A DNA stretch of 27,595 nucleotides from CAYWNA01 sp964459305 (GCA_964459305.1 CAYWNA010000177.1:1-27595), one strand, 5' to 3'. Shown: positions 14,273 to 23,369, numbered from the stretch's first letter. Numbers and translations are program-made. The notes: generated by a model not told the origin, from the letters alone.

Positions 14273-16264
14273 ATGAAACGAATTGCACTGGGCCATGCCG
14301 GAAGACTGCAAGTTCAATGTAGCTGCGTTCGCCAGAACGCGGAAAAGACCGCACTCTGGCGAGTGCAGCCACGAGTCTTCCGACGAAGCCTAGCCTGCTG
14401 TTGCACCGTCGCCACGCTTGTCCTGATCGCACCAGCCTCTGTGGCCCCGGCCGCGCTCTCGGACGCACATTGTGAGGCCGTCCGTCGACAGCACACGGCA
14501 TACGGCCAACAGTTGTGTGAACGGACGCTGCAGGATGAAAAAGCGGGCCACCTGCAATTCGGACTCGCTGGATTGTGGCTCGACCGAGAGACTGACGCGG
14601 CGAACGAGCGTTTGCGGCAGCGTTTCTCTGAGGTAATTCAAGACGATCAGAAAATGACGCCCGATGTGGCGACGCGGTTCAAGTGGGCGATGCGAGGCTG
14701 GCTGCGTCTGTACTACCTGTTCCATGATCATAGCGACTTCTTTCCAGGCCGGCTGGCAGCCGACGTTCAACGTAATCTGGAAGAGATGTTCTGGAATTAC
14801 GCTTGCGCCAAGAGCACTTTGATGCGGGCCAAGCCGGAATTTGTCTGGCTCATACAGGGCAGCGAAAACCACGATATGATGGACTTGAGCAACGCCTTTC
14901 TGGCGTTGCAAGCGGTGCGCAGACTGCCGGACTTCCGAGACAGGAAGCTGCCGGATGGCCACACGGCCGAGGAGCATTGGCAGGCTTGGAACAAGTACTA
15001 CAGACTCTACTGCGACGAACGGGCCAAAGGCGGCCTGTTCGTGGAGATCTCGCCGACCTACGGGAAGTACTTCCTGCCGGAACTGGTCAACATCTGGGAG
15101 TTCTGCGAAGACCCTGTACTGCGAAAGAAAATGGAGATGCTGCTGCATCTGACATGGACGGATTGGGCGGTGGAGGCACTGGGCGGAGTTCGAGGCGGCG
15201 GCAAGACGCGAAGCTATCAGGGGCACTACTCGCAGCGCGGCACGAGCGATTCGTGGAGTGCCATGGGGCGGATCCTGACAGGCCAAGGCGACTGGTTCAC
15301 GACCCAGCATTACGAAGCGCAGTACGTGCTGGCCACGACAGAGTACCGTCTGCCTGACGTGGTCATCGACATCGCGCTTAATCCGCACGAGCGCGGCCAA
15401 TACGTGTATCAGTCGCTGCGCCCGGCGAAGCTGGTGGAAGCGCCGGCCAAAAGCCCCGACGGTATCAGCGGATACTGGATGGACGGGCAACATCCCCACA
15501 TGCTGCGATACAGCTATTGCACGCCGGACTATATACTCGGATCTTGGATGCTCGACCCTCGTGTGGATTATGCAGCGATCAATACCCAGAATCGCTGGCA
15601 AGGAGTGATCTTTGCGACAGACAGGAGCGCGCGGGTGTTTCCGCAATGCCTGGGTCTGCGAAACGGCAAGACGTACAACCAGCACCTAGCGGTTCAGCAC
15701 GAAAATGTCATGATTGTTCAGAAGAACCGCATCAAGAGCAAACAAGTGGGGCCGTCGCGAGTATTCTTCGCGCCAAGCATGAGACAACGGCTAATCGAAC
15801 AGGACGGATGGTTGTTTCTCCAGGAAGGCGACGCCTACCTGGCGCTGCGCATCCTTGCAGAGGACGACGACGAGACTGCGCCCCATTATCGATGGGATGG
15901 CGGATGGCTGGTTGCTGCCGATGATTTGGCGCCGGTCGTATTTGTCGCTGGCCGACGAGAGCGATTCCGCTCGCTGGAACGATTCATCGCGTATGTACTG
16001 GAGCACTCGATTACGCACGACCGGGACGCGTTGCACTATATTTTCGAGAATACGCTCGGCCAAACGACAACCCTCACGCTCCGTCTCGATGGTCGCGCGT
16101 TGCCCGAGGTGAACGGCAATTGCATACGGCTGGCTCCAAACAAAGTCTACGACTCACCCTATCTCAAAGCGGATCATCGCAGCGGCGTTATCACCATCCA
16201 AAAGGCGCCCCGCAAGATGACGCTTGACTTCGATCGAAACCAGATCGTCGAGGAACGCTTCTGA
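14273..16264 (+). CDS. Unrecognised secreted protein, possible alpha/alpha-toroid polysaccharide-active enzyme
   Basis: 663 aa from the ATG at 14273; I do not recognise the family. The frame opens at 14174, but the ATG at 14273 has GGGAA upstream and gives MKRIALGHA, a good signal-peptide start. A GTG at 14363 is a third option, with RVFRRS before a hydrophobic run (LACCCTVATLVLIAPA). Between these lies an 84-nt palindromic repeat (14299-14382), exactly 28 codons, apparently read through. The body is helix-rich with many aromatic residues (about 110-330; SENHDMMDLSNAFL, EISPTYGKYFLPEL, YSQRGTSDSW) and ends in beta-rich sequence (about 480-663). That order, helical toroid then beta-sandwich, is common in polysaccharide lyases. 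It lies 31 nt before the beta-helix gene, so both probably act on the same polymer. Confidence 0.8.
   Translation: MKRIALGHAGRLQVQCSCVRQNAEKTALWRVQPRVFRRSLACCCTVATLVLIAPASVAPAALSDAHCEAVRRQHTAYGQQLCERTLQDEKAGHLQFGLAGLWLDRETDAANERLRQRFSEVIQDDQKMTPDVATRFKWAMRGWLRLYYLFHDHSDFFPGRLAADVQRNLEEMFWNYACAKSTLMRAKPEFVWLIQGSENHDMMDLSNAFLALQAVRRLPDFRDRKLPDGHTAEEHWQAWNKYYRLYCDERAKGGLFVEISPTYGKYFLPELVNIWEFCEDPVLRKKMEMLLHLTWTDWAVEALGGVRGGGKTRSYQGHYSQRGTSDSWSAMGRILTGQGDWFTTQHYEAQYVLATTEYRLPDVVIDIALNPHERGQYVYQSLRPAKLVEAPAKSPDGISGYWMDGQHPHMLRYSYCTPDYILGSWMLDPRVDYAAINTQNRWQGVIFATDRSARVFPQCLGLRNGKTYNQHLAVQHENVMIVQKNRIKSKQVGPSRVFFAPSMRQRLIEQDGWLFLQEGDAYLALRILAEDDDETAPHYRWDGGWLVAADDLAPVVFVAGRRERFRSLERFIAYVLEHSITHDRDALHYIFENTLGQTTTLTLRLDGRALPEVNGNCIRLAPNKVYDSPYLKADHRSGVITIQKAPRKMTLDFDRNQIVEERF
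14299..14382. repeat. Family 3 GTAG-headed palindromic element inside a coding frame (84 bp)
   Basis: The outer ends CGGAAGACT (14299-14307) and AGTCTTCCG (14374-14382) are perfect inverted 9-mers. Inside, GTAG at 14319 heads the hairpin CTGCGTTC, GCCA, GAACGCGG. The opposite arm, CCGCACTC, TGGC, GAGTGCAG, is its inverted near-copy (16 of 20) and ends in CCAC instead of CTAC. Its length is a multiple of three and the frame across it is open. Confidence 0.65.
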
Positions 16265-16295
16265 CGCCCGTCGCAACACCAAAGGAGGATGCAAG

Positions 16296-18086
16296 ATGAG
16301 ATGTATCATTACGACGATGGCTGTATTGCTGTTTGCTGCCGTGTCTTTGCCCGGCGCAGACATATCGACCAACGGCAGTTTCTATGTCGCCCCTGGAGGC
16401 AGCGATGATAACGCGGGGACTGTCGACAAACCGTTTGCCACATTGGCGCGGGCACAAAGTGCCGTGCGTGGGAGAGTTGCGGCCGGGTCGAAAGACGACG
16501 TGACGGTTTTGATCCGTGGTGGATCGTACGAGTTGTCCAAGACGCTTGCGTTCGGGCCCGAAGACTCCGGTACCAAAGAACGCGCCGTCATTTACTCCGC
16601 CTATCCGGGCGAGCAGGTGGTGATCAGCGGAGGTCGCCGCATTTCCGGCTGGAAAAAGGGCGACGGTGGCGTTTGGACGGCACAGGTCTCCGGCGTCAAG
16701 GAAGGCGATTGGTACTGCCGACACCTCTTCGTCAACGGCCGCCGCGCGACGCGGGCCCGGACTCCCAATCAAGCTGACGACAACCCGCACTGGAAACTCA
16801 CCGGCGCCACCTTGTCTGAAGATTTGGCGAGCTACACGTTGACCATTGCTCCGGAACGATTAGGGGCGTGGACGAACGTCTCGGACATGGAGATCATGGT
16901 CGCTGGCAACTGGGCAATTAACCGAAAGCGGATTTCCGCTATCGATCGAACGTCCGGCACGATTACCGTCGCGCCGCCACACGCATTCGGACACGACGCC
17001 ATTCGCCCCAAAAATGGCCGCTGGTGCTATTTCGAAAATGCTCCCGAGCTGCTGGACTTCCCTGGGGAATGGTATCTTGACCGGGGCACAGGCGTGCTCA
17101 GCTATCGGCCACGCGAGGGCGAGGATCTGTCGACGGCCGAGGTCGTTGCGCCGGCTCTCGAGCGGTTGATCGAGATAACCGGCACGCCCGAGCGGCCCGT
17201 GCGAAATCTGCACTTCAAGGGATTGTCCTTCCAGTACGCCAGTTGGCAATTGCCGAAACATGGGTATCTCGGAATTCAAGGTTGCCACTTCACGATAGGT
17301 CGCGACTGGGGCCGGCCGTGGGCGCGGATTCCCGCGGCGGTGTGTTTCAATTTTGCCGAAGGGTGCAGCGTCCGCGACGGCGCCATCGCTCACGTGGGCG
17401 GTTGCGGCATCGAGTTGATCGATACCTGCCATCAGAACGTCGTCGAGGGTAACCACGTCTACGATGTCAGCGGCAATGGAATCATGCTGGGCGGGCCGAA
17501 AGAGGAAGGCCGCGTGCCAAAGGGAAACCGCATTGCCAACAACTACGTGCACAACTGCGGGGTAGAGTACTACGGTGCGGTGGGCATTTGGGTCGGTTTC
17601 GCCGATGGCGCGCACGTGGCCCACAACCTGGTCCACGACTTGCCGTACACCGGCATATCGGTCGGCTGGCAATGGAACCCCGAGCCGACGCCGTGCAAGA
17701 ACAACGTAGTCGAACAGAATCATGTGTACGATGTTATGAAGGCCCTATGCGATGGCGGGTGCATCTACACGCTGGGCTTCCAACCCGGTACGGTCATCCG
17801 TGGGAACCACCTTCACGACGTCCAGCGCAGCCTGTTCGCTCAGGGCGCGCCGAACAACGGGGTGTTTATCGATCAGGGCAGCAAGGGATATTTGTTCGAG
17901 CGAAACGTGATCTACAACACGTCGGCCGAGTTGGTGCGATTCAACCAATGCGCCCGCGAATGGCACACGTGGCGCGATAATCACTTTGGCAAAGAGCCCG
18001 ACGTGAAAGAGTCGGGCAAAGAGATCATCGCCGCGGCCGGTTTGGAGGAGCCGTACGGACGGCGTTTGCTTGGCTCCGAGCGATAG
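16296..18086 (+). CDS. Secreted right-handed parallel beta-helix protein, possible GH141-like glycosidase
   Basis: 596 aa. The start at 16296 is fixed by a strong AAGGAGG (16282-16288) and the signal peptide MRCIITTMAVLLFAAVSLPG. The N-terminus of the mature protein (FYVAPGGSDDNAGTVDKPFATLARAQ) and the segment ISGGRRISGWKK are typical of carbohydrate-active beta-helix proteins, including GH141 and GH120-like enzymes. From about residue 340 to 570 there are repeated helix rungs with Asn/His-Val pairs (EGNHVYDVSGNGI, IANNYVHNCGVEYYG, VAHNLVHDLPYTGI, EQNHVYDVMK, IRGNHLHDVQ). It follows the previous gene by 31 nt, so the two form an operon. Exact activity is not determinable by eye; GH141 members known to me act on deoxy-sugar linkages of pectin or xylan. 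Confidence 0.8.
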   Translation: MRCIITTMAVLLFAAVSLPGADISTNGSFYVAPGGSDDNAGTVDKPFATLARAQSAVRGRVAAGSKDDVTVLIRGGSYELSKTLAFGPEDSGTKERAVIYSAYPGEQVVISGGRRISGWKKGDGGVWTAQVSGVKEGDWYCRHLFVNGRRATRARTPNQADDNPHWKLTGATLSEDLASYTLTIAPERLGAWTNVSDMEIMVAGNWAINRKRISAIDRTSGTITVAPPHAFGHDAIRPKNGRWCYFENAPELLDFPGEWYLDRGTGVLSYRPREGEDLSTAEVVAPALERLIEITGTPERPVRNLHFKGLSFQYASWQLPKHGYLGIQGCHFTIGRDWGRPWARIPAAVCFNFAEGCSVRDGAIAHVGGCGIELIDTCHQNVVEGNHVYDVSGNGIMLGGPKEEGRVPKGNRIANNYVHNCGVEYYGAVGIWVGFADGAHVAHNLVHDLPYTGISVGWQWNPEPTPCKNNVVEQNHVYDVMKALCDGGCIYTLGFQPGTVIRGNHLHDVQRSLFAQGAPNNGVFIDQGSKGYLFERNVIYNTSAELVRFNQCAREWHTWRDNHFGKEPDVKESGKEIIAAAGLEEPYGRRLLGSER

Positions 18087-18786
18087 TCCGTCGCTGTCCC
18101 AGCCATCGGATACCACGACACAGGCAACCTGAACAGCCTGATTCCTGAACGTGCGCGTTTGCCGAACTCCGATCGCGCATCGCGTAGGCCGGACCGAGGC
18201 CGAACCCTTGCCGGAACGGCGCAAACCAGCTTGATTGCTTTGACAACCTGTACCGTCAACAACGCCAATAGAAGAGGCCGAAGTTCCGGCGGTGGCACGG
18301 TTTGCTTGGTCCGGCCTACAAATTGGTGCGCAATACAGGCGAAGCACTTTCGCTCGATCGCATCCGACCATTCTGTGTCCGTCAGCACCTTGGGAGCGCC
18401 TTTCGTCGGGGGCATTGATTCTGCACGTAAAGGCTTGTTGCCCACACTCTGAAGAGCGGTTCTTGTCGGCAATTCTGCCGAAAGACTTGGCCGACCGAAC
18501 TGTGCGGTCGGGCGCGACGCGTGAGCGACGTGCGGACCGTTGGTCAGGCACAGCTATGCCGTGGGCTGCTGTTGGACGCTCTAGACCAAGAGTCTTGTCC
18601 GTCCCCCCGACCAAAGGCAACAGCTCGCACTTGACGCGTCCCGCGGCATCCATTTACCGGTCCGTCTCTCTCGTGCACTGCTTGTCTGCTGGCGACAATC
18701 TGTTACGCTTCGGCTTTGAATGCGCAACTCAAACAGCCGTCCAGTGATGGCGGAAAACGTAACCCCGTGCGAAGGAGCCAGCAGCT
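18087..18786. other. 700-bp intergenic region upstream of carB, apparently non-coding
   Basis: I find no convincing gene. Open frames up to 151 codons are Arg/Ser/Pro-rich, overlap each other and lack ribosome sites. Contents: a GTAG-headed inverted repeat (18184-18319); a small hairpin TTGTCGGCAATTCTGCCG (18463-18480) that has a near copy at 24863-24880; and a 7-bp hairpin CCGACCG/CGGTCGG (18491-18511) without a T-run. The carB promoter should be in the last 300 bp but I could not place it. Confidence 0.55.
18184..18319. repeat. Family 4 GTAG-headed inverted repeat (GTAGGCCGGACC ends)
   Basis: GTAGGCCGGACC at 18184-18195 and GGTCCGGCCTAC at 18308-18319 are perfect inverted 12-mers. The similarity continues loosely inside, with CCGGAAC (left) and GTTCCGG (right) as the inner pair. 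Total length is 136 bp, close to copy B of family 1. The stems are imperfect, which suggests an old copy. Confidence 0.7.
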
Positions 18787-21700
18787 GTGCCAAAACGTGA
18801 CGACATTGACAAGGTGATGATCATCAGTTCCGGGCCGATTGTCATCGGCCAAGCGTGTGAGTTCGACTATTCAGGGACCCAGGCGTGCAAGGCGTTGCGG
18901 AGCTTGGGCTACGAGATCGTGCTGGTCAATTCCAACCCAGCCACCATCATGACCGATCCCGGCACGGCCGACGTGACCTACATCGAGCCGCTGAATCTCG
19001 CGGCCATGACCGAGATCGTCGAGCAAGAGAAACCGGATGCCTTGCTGCCTAATTTAGGTGGGCAGTCGGGCTTGAATCTCTCGTCGGAACTGGCCCGCTC
19101 CGGAGCGCTCGATGAGCACGGCGTCAAAGTCATCGGCGTCCAGGTCGACGCCATCGAGCGGGGCGAGGACCGCCAGGCGTTTAAGGACACCATGGATCGC
19201 CTTGGCATCGAAATGCCTCATAGCAAGATCGCCAACAGCCTGGAAGAGGCGGAGAAGGCCATCGAGGAAATCGGCCTACCATGCGTCATCCGACCGGCCT
19301 ACACCATGGGCGGAACCGGCGGTGGGCTGGTCTACAACATGGAGGAATTCCGCACGGTCGCCGCGCGAGGTCTCGCGGTCAGCCTGGTCGGGCAGATTCT
19401 TGTCGAAGAGTCGGTCCTCGGCTGGGAGGAGTTGGAGTTGGAGGTCGTTCGCGACGCCAAGAATCAATTGATCACTGTCTGTTTCATCGAAAACGTCGAC
19501 GCCATGGGCGTGCACACGGGCGACTCGTATTGCACCGCTCCCATGTTGACCATCGACGAAGAACTCCAGAAACGTCTGCAGAAGCACTCCTACGATATCG
19601 TCGAAGCGATCGAAGTCATTGGCGGCACGAATGTCCAGTTCGCTCACGATCCGAAAACCGGACGCGTGGTGGTGATTGAGATCAATCCGCGGACGTCGCG
19701 ATCCTCGGCATTGGCGTCCAAAGCGACAGGGTTCCCGATCGCCTACGTTTCGTCGCTCTTGGCCGGCGGACTGACCATGGACGAGATCCCCTATTGGCGC
19801 GACGGGACGCTGGAGAAATACACGCCATCCGGCGACTATGTGGTGGTGAAATTCTGCCGTTGGGCCTTCGAGAAGTTCGAGCAGCTCGAAGACAAACTGG
19901 GCACTCAAATGCGTGCCGTGGGCGAGGTCATGAGTCTCGGCAAGACCTACAAAGAGTCGTTCCAAAAGTCAATCCGCTCGCTGGAGACCGGCCGCGCAGG
20001 TTTGGGATTCGCCAAGGATTTCAACGACCGACCCCTCGAAGAACTGATGGACATGTTGGCCGAACCGTCCTCCGAGCGGCAGTTCATCATGTACGAGGCA
20101 CTCCGCAAAGGCGCCGACGTGCAGACGCTGTACGAGACCACCTACATCAAGCCTTGGTTCATCGGGCAGATGAAGGAGTTGGTCGAGTTGGAGGAAGAAG
20201 TCCTCAAACACAAAGGCGGGACGCTGCCGGACGAATTGCTGACACGCGCAAAGAAGGATGGTTTCTCCGACAAGTACCTGGGGCAACTGCTCGGTCTTCC
20301 GGAGAAGGAGATTCGCGAGCAGCGTACGGCACTGGGCGTGGTCGAGGGCTGGCACGCGGTGCCCGTCAGCGGCGTGGAGGACGCGGCCTATTACTACTCG
20401 TCCTACTGTGCTCCGGACACGACCGAGGCATCCCCCAACCGCAAGGTGATGGTTCTGGGCGGCGGACCAAACCGCATTGGTCAGGGGATCGAATTCGATT
20501 ACTGCTGTGTCCATGCGGCGTTCGCGTTGCGCGACGAGGGCGTCGAGTCGATCATGGTCAACTGCAACCCGGAAACCGTGTCCACCGACTACGACACCTC
20601 GAACAAGCTCTACTTCGAGCCGCTTACGGTCGAAGACGTGCTGAGCATCTACGAGAAGGAAAAGCCCGATGGCGTGGTCGTTCAGTTCGGCGGTCAAACG
20701 CCGCTGAACATCGCGGCGGAACTGGCTGAGGCAGGCGTGAAGATCCTGGGGACCTCCCACGAAACGATCGAACTGGCCGAGGACCGTGACCGCTTCCGGC
20801 AGAAGATGCGCAAGCTGGGCATCCCTCAACCGGAATCCGGCATGGCCAGCAATCTGGACGAAGCCTTGAAGATCGCCGAAGAGATCGGCTACCCGTTGAT
20901 GGTACGCCCGTCGTTCGTGCTTGGAGGCCGGGCCATGGAGGTCGTGCACGACGAGCAAATGCTTAAACGCTACGTCGCCGCGGCGGTCGATGTCTCGCCC
21001 GAGCGGCCGATCCTGATCGACAAGTTCCTGGAAAACGCCATTGAGGTGGAAGCCGACGCCATCGCCGACGGCGAGGATGCTTTCGTTCCCGCCATCATGG
21101 AGCACATCGAACTGGCCGGCATTCACTCGGGCGATTCGGCGTGCGTGATTCCGCCCATCAGCATTCCTCCCAAGCACATCGATACCATCTACGAATACAA
21201 CCGGAAGATCGCCATCGAGCTGAATGTGGTTGGGTTGATGAACATCCAGTACGCGATCTTCGAGGACACCGTCTACATCTTGGAGGCTAATCCTCGCGCC
21301 AGCCGCACGGTGCCGCTGGTTTCCAAGGTCTGCAACATTCCCATGGCCCGCATTGCCATGCAGGTCATGATGGGCAAGAAGTTGGCCGACATGGACTTGG
21401 GGCGGAAGTCATTTCCTCACTTTGGCGTGAAGGAATCCGTCTTCCCCTTCAACATGTACCACGAGGTCGATCCCGTGCTGGGACCGGAAATGCGTTCCAC
21501 GGGCGAGGTGCTCGGAATGGCCGACTCCTTCGGGCTGGCATTTTACAAGGCCCAGGAAGCCACGCAACAGAAACTGCCGCTGGAAGGAACGGTTCTGATC
21601 ACCGTTGCCGACCGCGACAAACCCGCCGTGCGGGAGGTTGCCCGCCGTTTTGCCGAGTTGGGTTTCAAGATCAAAGCGACCAACGGCACCCATGCCTTCC

Positions 21701-21987
21701 TGGCCGAGGCGGGGATCGAATCCGAACCCGTCGTCAAGATGCGCGAAGGGCGGCCGAACATTGCGGACGCCATTATCGACGGCGAAATCCAATTGGTGAT
21801 CAACACGCCCCGCGGCAAGGCCAGCAAGGCCGATGATTCCTACATCCGCCAAACGGCAATCAAATGCAAGGTGCCCTACGTGACCACACTGGCCGCCGCG
21901 GTGGCCGCCGCCAAAGGCATCGCCGCATGCCGAAAAGGCCACGGCCGCGTGAAGAGCCTGCAAAGCTACCACGCCGATATTCGATGA
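18787..21987 (+). CDS. carB: Carbamoyl-phosphate synthase large subunit
   Basis: 1066 aa, full length for the family (about 1073 in Escherichia coli). The start is GTG, fixed by AAGGAG (18772-18777) 9 nt upstream and the conserved MPKRDDIDKVMIISSGPIVIGQA. Two ATP-grasp synthetase halves are visible: the first (about 1-400) contains EFDYSGTQACKAL and NSNPATIMTDP; the second (about 555-935) begins VLGGGPNRIGQGIEFDYCCV and has NCNPETVSTDYDTSNKLYFE. An oligomerisation domain lies between, and a methylglyoxal-synthase-like allosteric domain (about 940-1060; VREVARRFAELGFKIKATNGTHAFL) ends the protein. It makes carbamoyl phosphate for pyrimidine and arginine synthesis with the CarA subunit. carA is not adjacent. 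A terminator follows 26 nt after the stop. Confidence 0.98.
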   Translation: MPKRDDIDKVMIISSGPIVIGQACEFDYSGTQACKALRSLGYEIVLVNSNPATIMTDPGTADVTYIEPLNLAAMTEIVEQEKPDALLPNLGGQSGLNLSSELARSGALDEHGVKVIGVQVDAIERGEDRQAFKDTMDRLGIEMPHSKIANSLEEAEKAIEEIGLPCVIRPAYTMGGTGGGLVYNMEEFRTVAARGLAVSLVGQILVEESVLGWEELELEVVRDAKNQLITVCFIENVDAMGVHTGDSYCTAPMLTIDEELQKRLQKHSYDIVEAIEVIGGTNVQFAHDPKTGRVVVIEINPRTSRSSALASKATGFPIAYVSSLLAGGLTMDEIPYWRDGTLEKYTPSGDYVVVKFCRWAFEKFEQLEDKLGTQMRAVGEVMSLGKTYKESFQKSIRSLETGRAGLGFAKDFNDRPLEELMDMLAEPSSERQFIMYEALRKGADVQTLYETTYIKPWFIGQMKELVELEEEVLKHKGGTLPDELLTRAKKDGFSDKYLGQLLGLPEKEIREQRTALGVVEGWHAVPVSGVEDAAYYYSSYCAPDTTEASPNRKVMVLGGGPNRIGQGIEFDYCCVHAAFALRDEGVESIMVNCNPETVSTDYDTSNKLYFEPLTVEDVLSIYEKEKPDGVVVQFGGQTPLNIAAELAEAGVKILGTSHETIELAEDRDRFRQKMRKLGIPQPESGMASNLDEALKIAEEIGYPLMVRPSFVLGGRAMEVVHDEQMLKRYVAAAVDVSPERPILIDKFLENAIEVEADAIADGEDAFVPAIMEHIELAGIHSGDSACVIPPISIPPKHIDTIYEYNRKIAIELNVVGLMNIQYAIFEDTVYILEANPRASRTVPLVSKVCNIPMARIAMQVMMGKKLADMDLGRKSFPHFGVKESVFPFNMYHEVDPVLGPEMRSTGEVLGMADSFGLAFYKAQEATQQKLPLEGTVLITVADRDKPAVREVARRFAELGFKIKATNGTHAFLAEAGIESEPVVKMREGRPNIADAIIDGEIQLVINTPRGKASKADDSYIRQTAIKCKVPYVTTLAAAVAAAKGIAACRKGHGRVKSLQSYHADIR

Positions 21988-22012
21988 GGTGACGCGCAAC
22001 CAGAGATTCCGC

Positions 22013-22052
22013 GACGCCGGGACCGGCAACATGCCTGTTCCGGCGTCTTTTT
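22013..22052 (+). terminator. Intrinsic terminator after carB
   Basis: GACGCCGG (22013-22020) pairs perfectly with CCGGCGTC (22040-22047), followed directly by TTTTT (22048-22052). The loop is 19 nt and can partly fold on itself. It begins 26 nt after the carB stop and just before the RAYT-associated repeat, so it should insulate the mobile unit from carB transcription. Confidence 0.75.
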
Positions 22053-22064
22053 GTGTCGGTAGGT

Positions 22065-22380
22065 GTAGGGTGGGCCAAGCGGACCATCGCAGAGAAGCAG
22101 TGAATGGCCGACAGCATTGGGCGGTGCCCAGGACGTCGCACGCGGATAAAGCGAGCGGCGGCCCACCGGAATGCGCGTTCCACCGCGTTTCGGTCGCATC
22201 GCGTAAGATGATTCGGCCAGCCGTTTCCTCGCGCGGTTTGTGCGATGCGGTGTTTGTGGGTTGGCCAGCGGTTTCTGGTGGGCCGTCGCTGGCAAATTGC
22301 CCATTCGACACCTGTGGACTCTGGCTGATTCTCCACCGGGACAAGGCCAAATGCCCGCGGTCCGCTTTGACCCACCCTAC
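22065..22380. repeat. Family 1 REP/BIME-like element, copy C (316 bp, left of RAYT)
   Basis: The structure is GTAG (22065), GGTGGGCC (22069-22076), about 83 nt, GGCCCACC (22160-22167), then about 109 nt, GGTGGGCC (22277-22284), about 84 nt, GACCCACC (22369-22376), CTAC (22377-22380). It is two long GTAG hairpins head to head. It is almost the same as copy D and clearly homologous to copy E (same length). Short open frames across it are shared by C and D only because the DNA is duplicated. Confidence 0.85.
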
Positions 22381-22472
22381 TCGGTCCCGCTGTGCAAGTC
22401 GGAAAGCTGCGGGTTATGCTGTGCGTGGCGGAAAAGGTGGCTAGTTTCTCGATTCCTAGGGATGTCAAGTCC

Positions 22473-23027
22473 ATGCCCAACTATCGACGCTGGTACGTTC
22501 CGGGTGGAAGCTACTTCTTCACCGTGGTAACATTTGGGCGCCATCGGTTCCTGACCTCGGATCTGGCCAGACCTCTGTTGCGCAAATCGATCGAGGAGGT
22601 GCGCGGGGAACTTCCGTTTGAAATCGTGGCTTGGGTGCTGCTACCGGACCATCTGCACGCGGTGTGGACGCTGCCGCCAGGCGACAGCAAGTATTCCCGA
22701 CGGTGGCAGGCGATCAAAGAGGAGTTCACCAGATCCTTCTTGGACGCCGGCGGCCGAGAAGGTGTACGGAATCGGTCTCGTCGGCGTCGTCGAGAGCGGG
22801 CCGTATGGCAACGACGCTTCTGGGAGCACACGGTCCAGGATGAGGAGGAACTCGCGGCTTGCGTCGACTACGTGCATTGGAACCCCGTCAAGCACGGCTT
22901 GGTGTCTCGCGTGGGCGACTGGCCTTGGTCCACCTTTCACCGATATGTGGAAGCACATCACTACGAAATCGATTGGGGGCGAACCGACCCCTGTCCCGGC
23001 TGGGACGATCCCGAATGGGGAGAATGA
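22473..23027 (+). CDS. REP-associated tyrosine transposase (RAYT, Y1/HUH family)
   Basis: 184 aa single-domain Y1_Tnp enzyme. The start at MPNYRRWYVPGG is conserved in this RAYT group; the frame is open 27 codons further up, into the gap behind repeat C. The HUH motif is His60-Leu61-His62 in LLPDHLHAVWTLPPGD, and the catalytic tyrosine is Tyr133 in VDYVHWNPVKHGL. Other hallmarks are VWQRRFWEHT and DWPWSTFHRYV. RAYTs are single-strand DNA endonucleases that bind REP hairpins at a 5' GTAG tetranucleotide and cleave them, and are thought to spread REPs. All catalytic residues are present and the frame is intact, so it may be active. It is boxed by direct copies of a GTAG-headed element, whose relatives lie throughout this window. 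Confidence 0.93.
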   Translation: MPNYRRWYVPGGSYFFTVVTFGRHRFLTSDLARPLLRKSIEEVRGELPFEIVAWVLLPDHLHAVWTLPPGDSKYSRRWQAIKEEFTRSFLDAGGREGVRNRSRRRRRERAVWQRRFWEHTVQDEEELAACVDYVHWNPVKHGLVSRVGDWPWSTFHRYVEAHHYEIDWGRTDPCPGWDDPEWGE

Positions 23028-23052
23028 GCCCTGTCCCACGCAGCCGCAGGGT

Positions 23053-23369
23053 GTAGGGTGGGCAGGAGCGGACCATCGCAGAGAAGCAGTGAATGGCCGA
23101 CAGCATTGGGCGGTGCCCAGGACGTCGCACGCGGATAAAGCGAGCGGCGGCCCACCGGAATGCGCGTTCCACCGCGTTTCGGTCGCATCGCGTAAGATGA
23201 TTCGGCCAGCCGTTTCCTCGCGCAGTTTGTGCGATGCGGCGTTTGAGGGTTGGCCAGCGGTTTCTGGTGGGCCGCCGCTGGCAAATTGCCCATTCGACAC
23301 CTGTGGACTCTGGCTGATTCTTCGTCGGGACAACGCCAGTTGCCCGTGGTCCGCTTTGACCCACCCTAC
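23053..23369. repeat. Family 1 REP/BIME-like element, copy D (317 bp, right of RAYT)
   Basis: GTAGGGTGGG starts at 23053, 25 nt after the transposase stop, and CCCACCCTAC ends at 23369. It repeats copy C with only scattered changes (for example near 23068, 23224, 23240 and 23322-23337), indicating a recent duplication or gene conversion. The NrpR-type gene ends 11 nt beyond it. Confidence 0.85.

Noticed and set aside
18491..18511. Hairpin CCGACCG/CGGTCGG as a terminator
   Set aside because: There is no T-run after it and it is about 400 bp from the preceding gene's stop.
18087..18786. Hidden tRNA or small RNA gene upstream of carB
   Set aside because: I looked for a cloverleaf with a GTTCRA-type T-loop and found none; the visible folds are explained by the GTAG repeat and two small hairpins.
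19969..21177. 402-codon open frame on the minus strand within carB
   Set aside because: It is the antisense shadow of a highly conserved, complete carB; codon-position constraint in GC-rich DNA keeps the opposite frame open. The same holds for the long minus frame at 26085-27305 inside the HydB-like gene.
22065..23369. Repeats C and D as insertion sequences with their own small proteins
   Set aside because: Open frames inside C and D are short, lack ribosome sites, are rich in Arg/Pro/Ser and run through inverted boxes. They are shared by both copies only because the DNA is duplicated.
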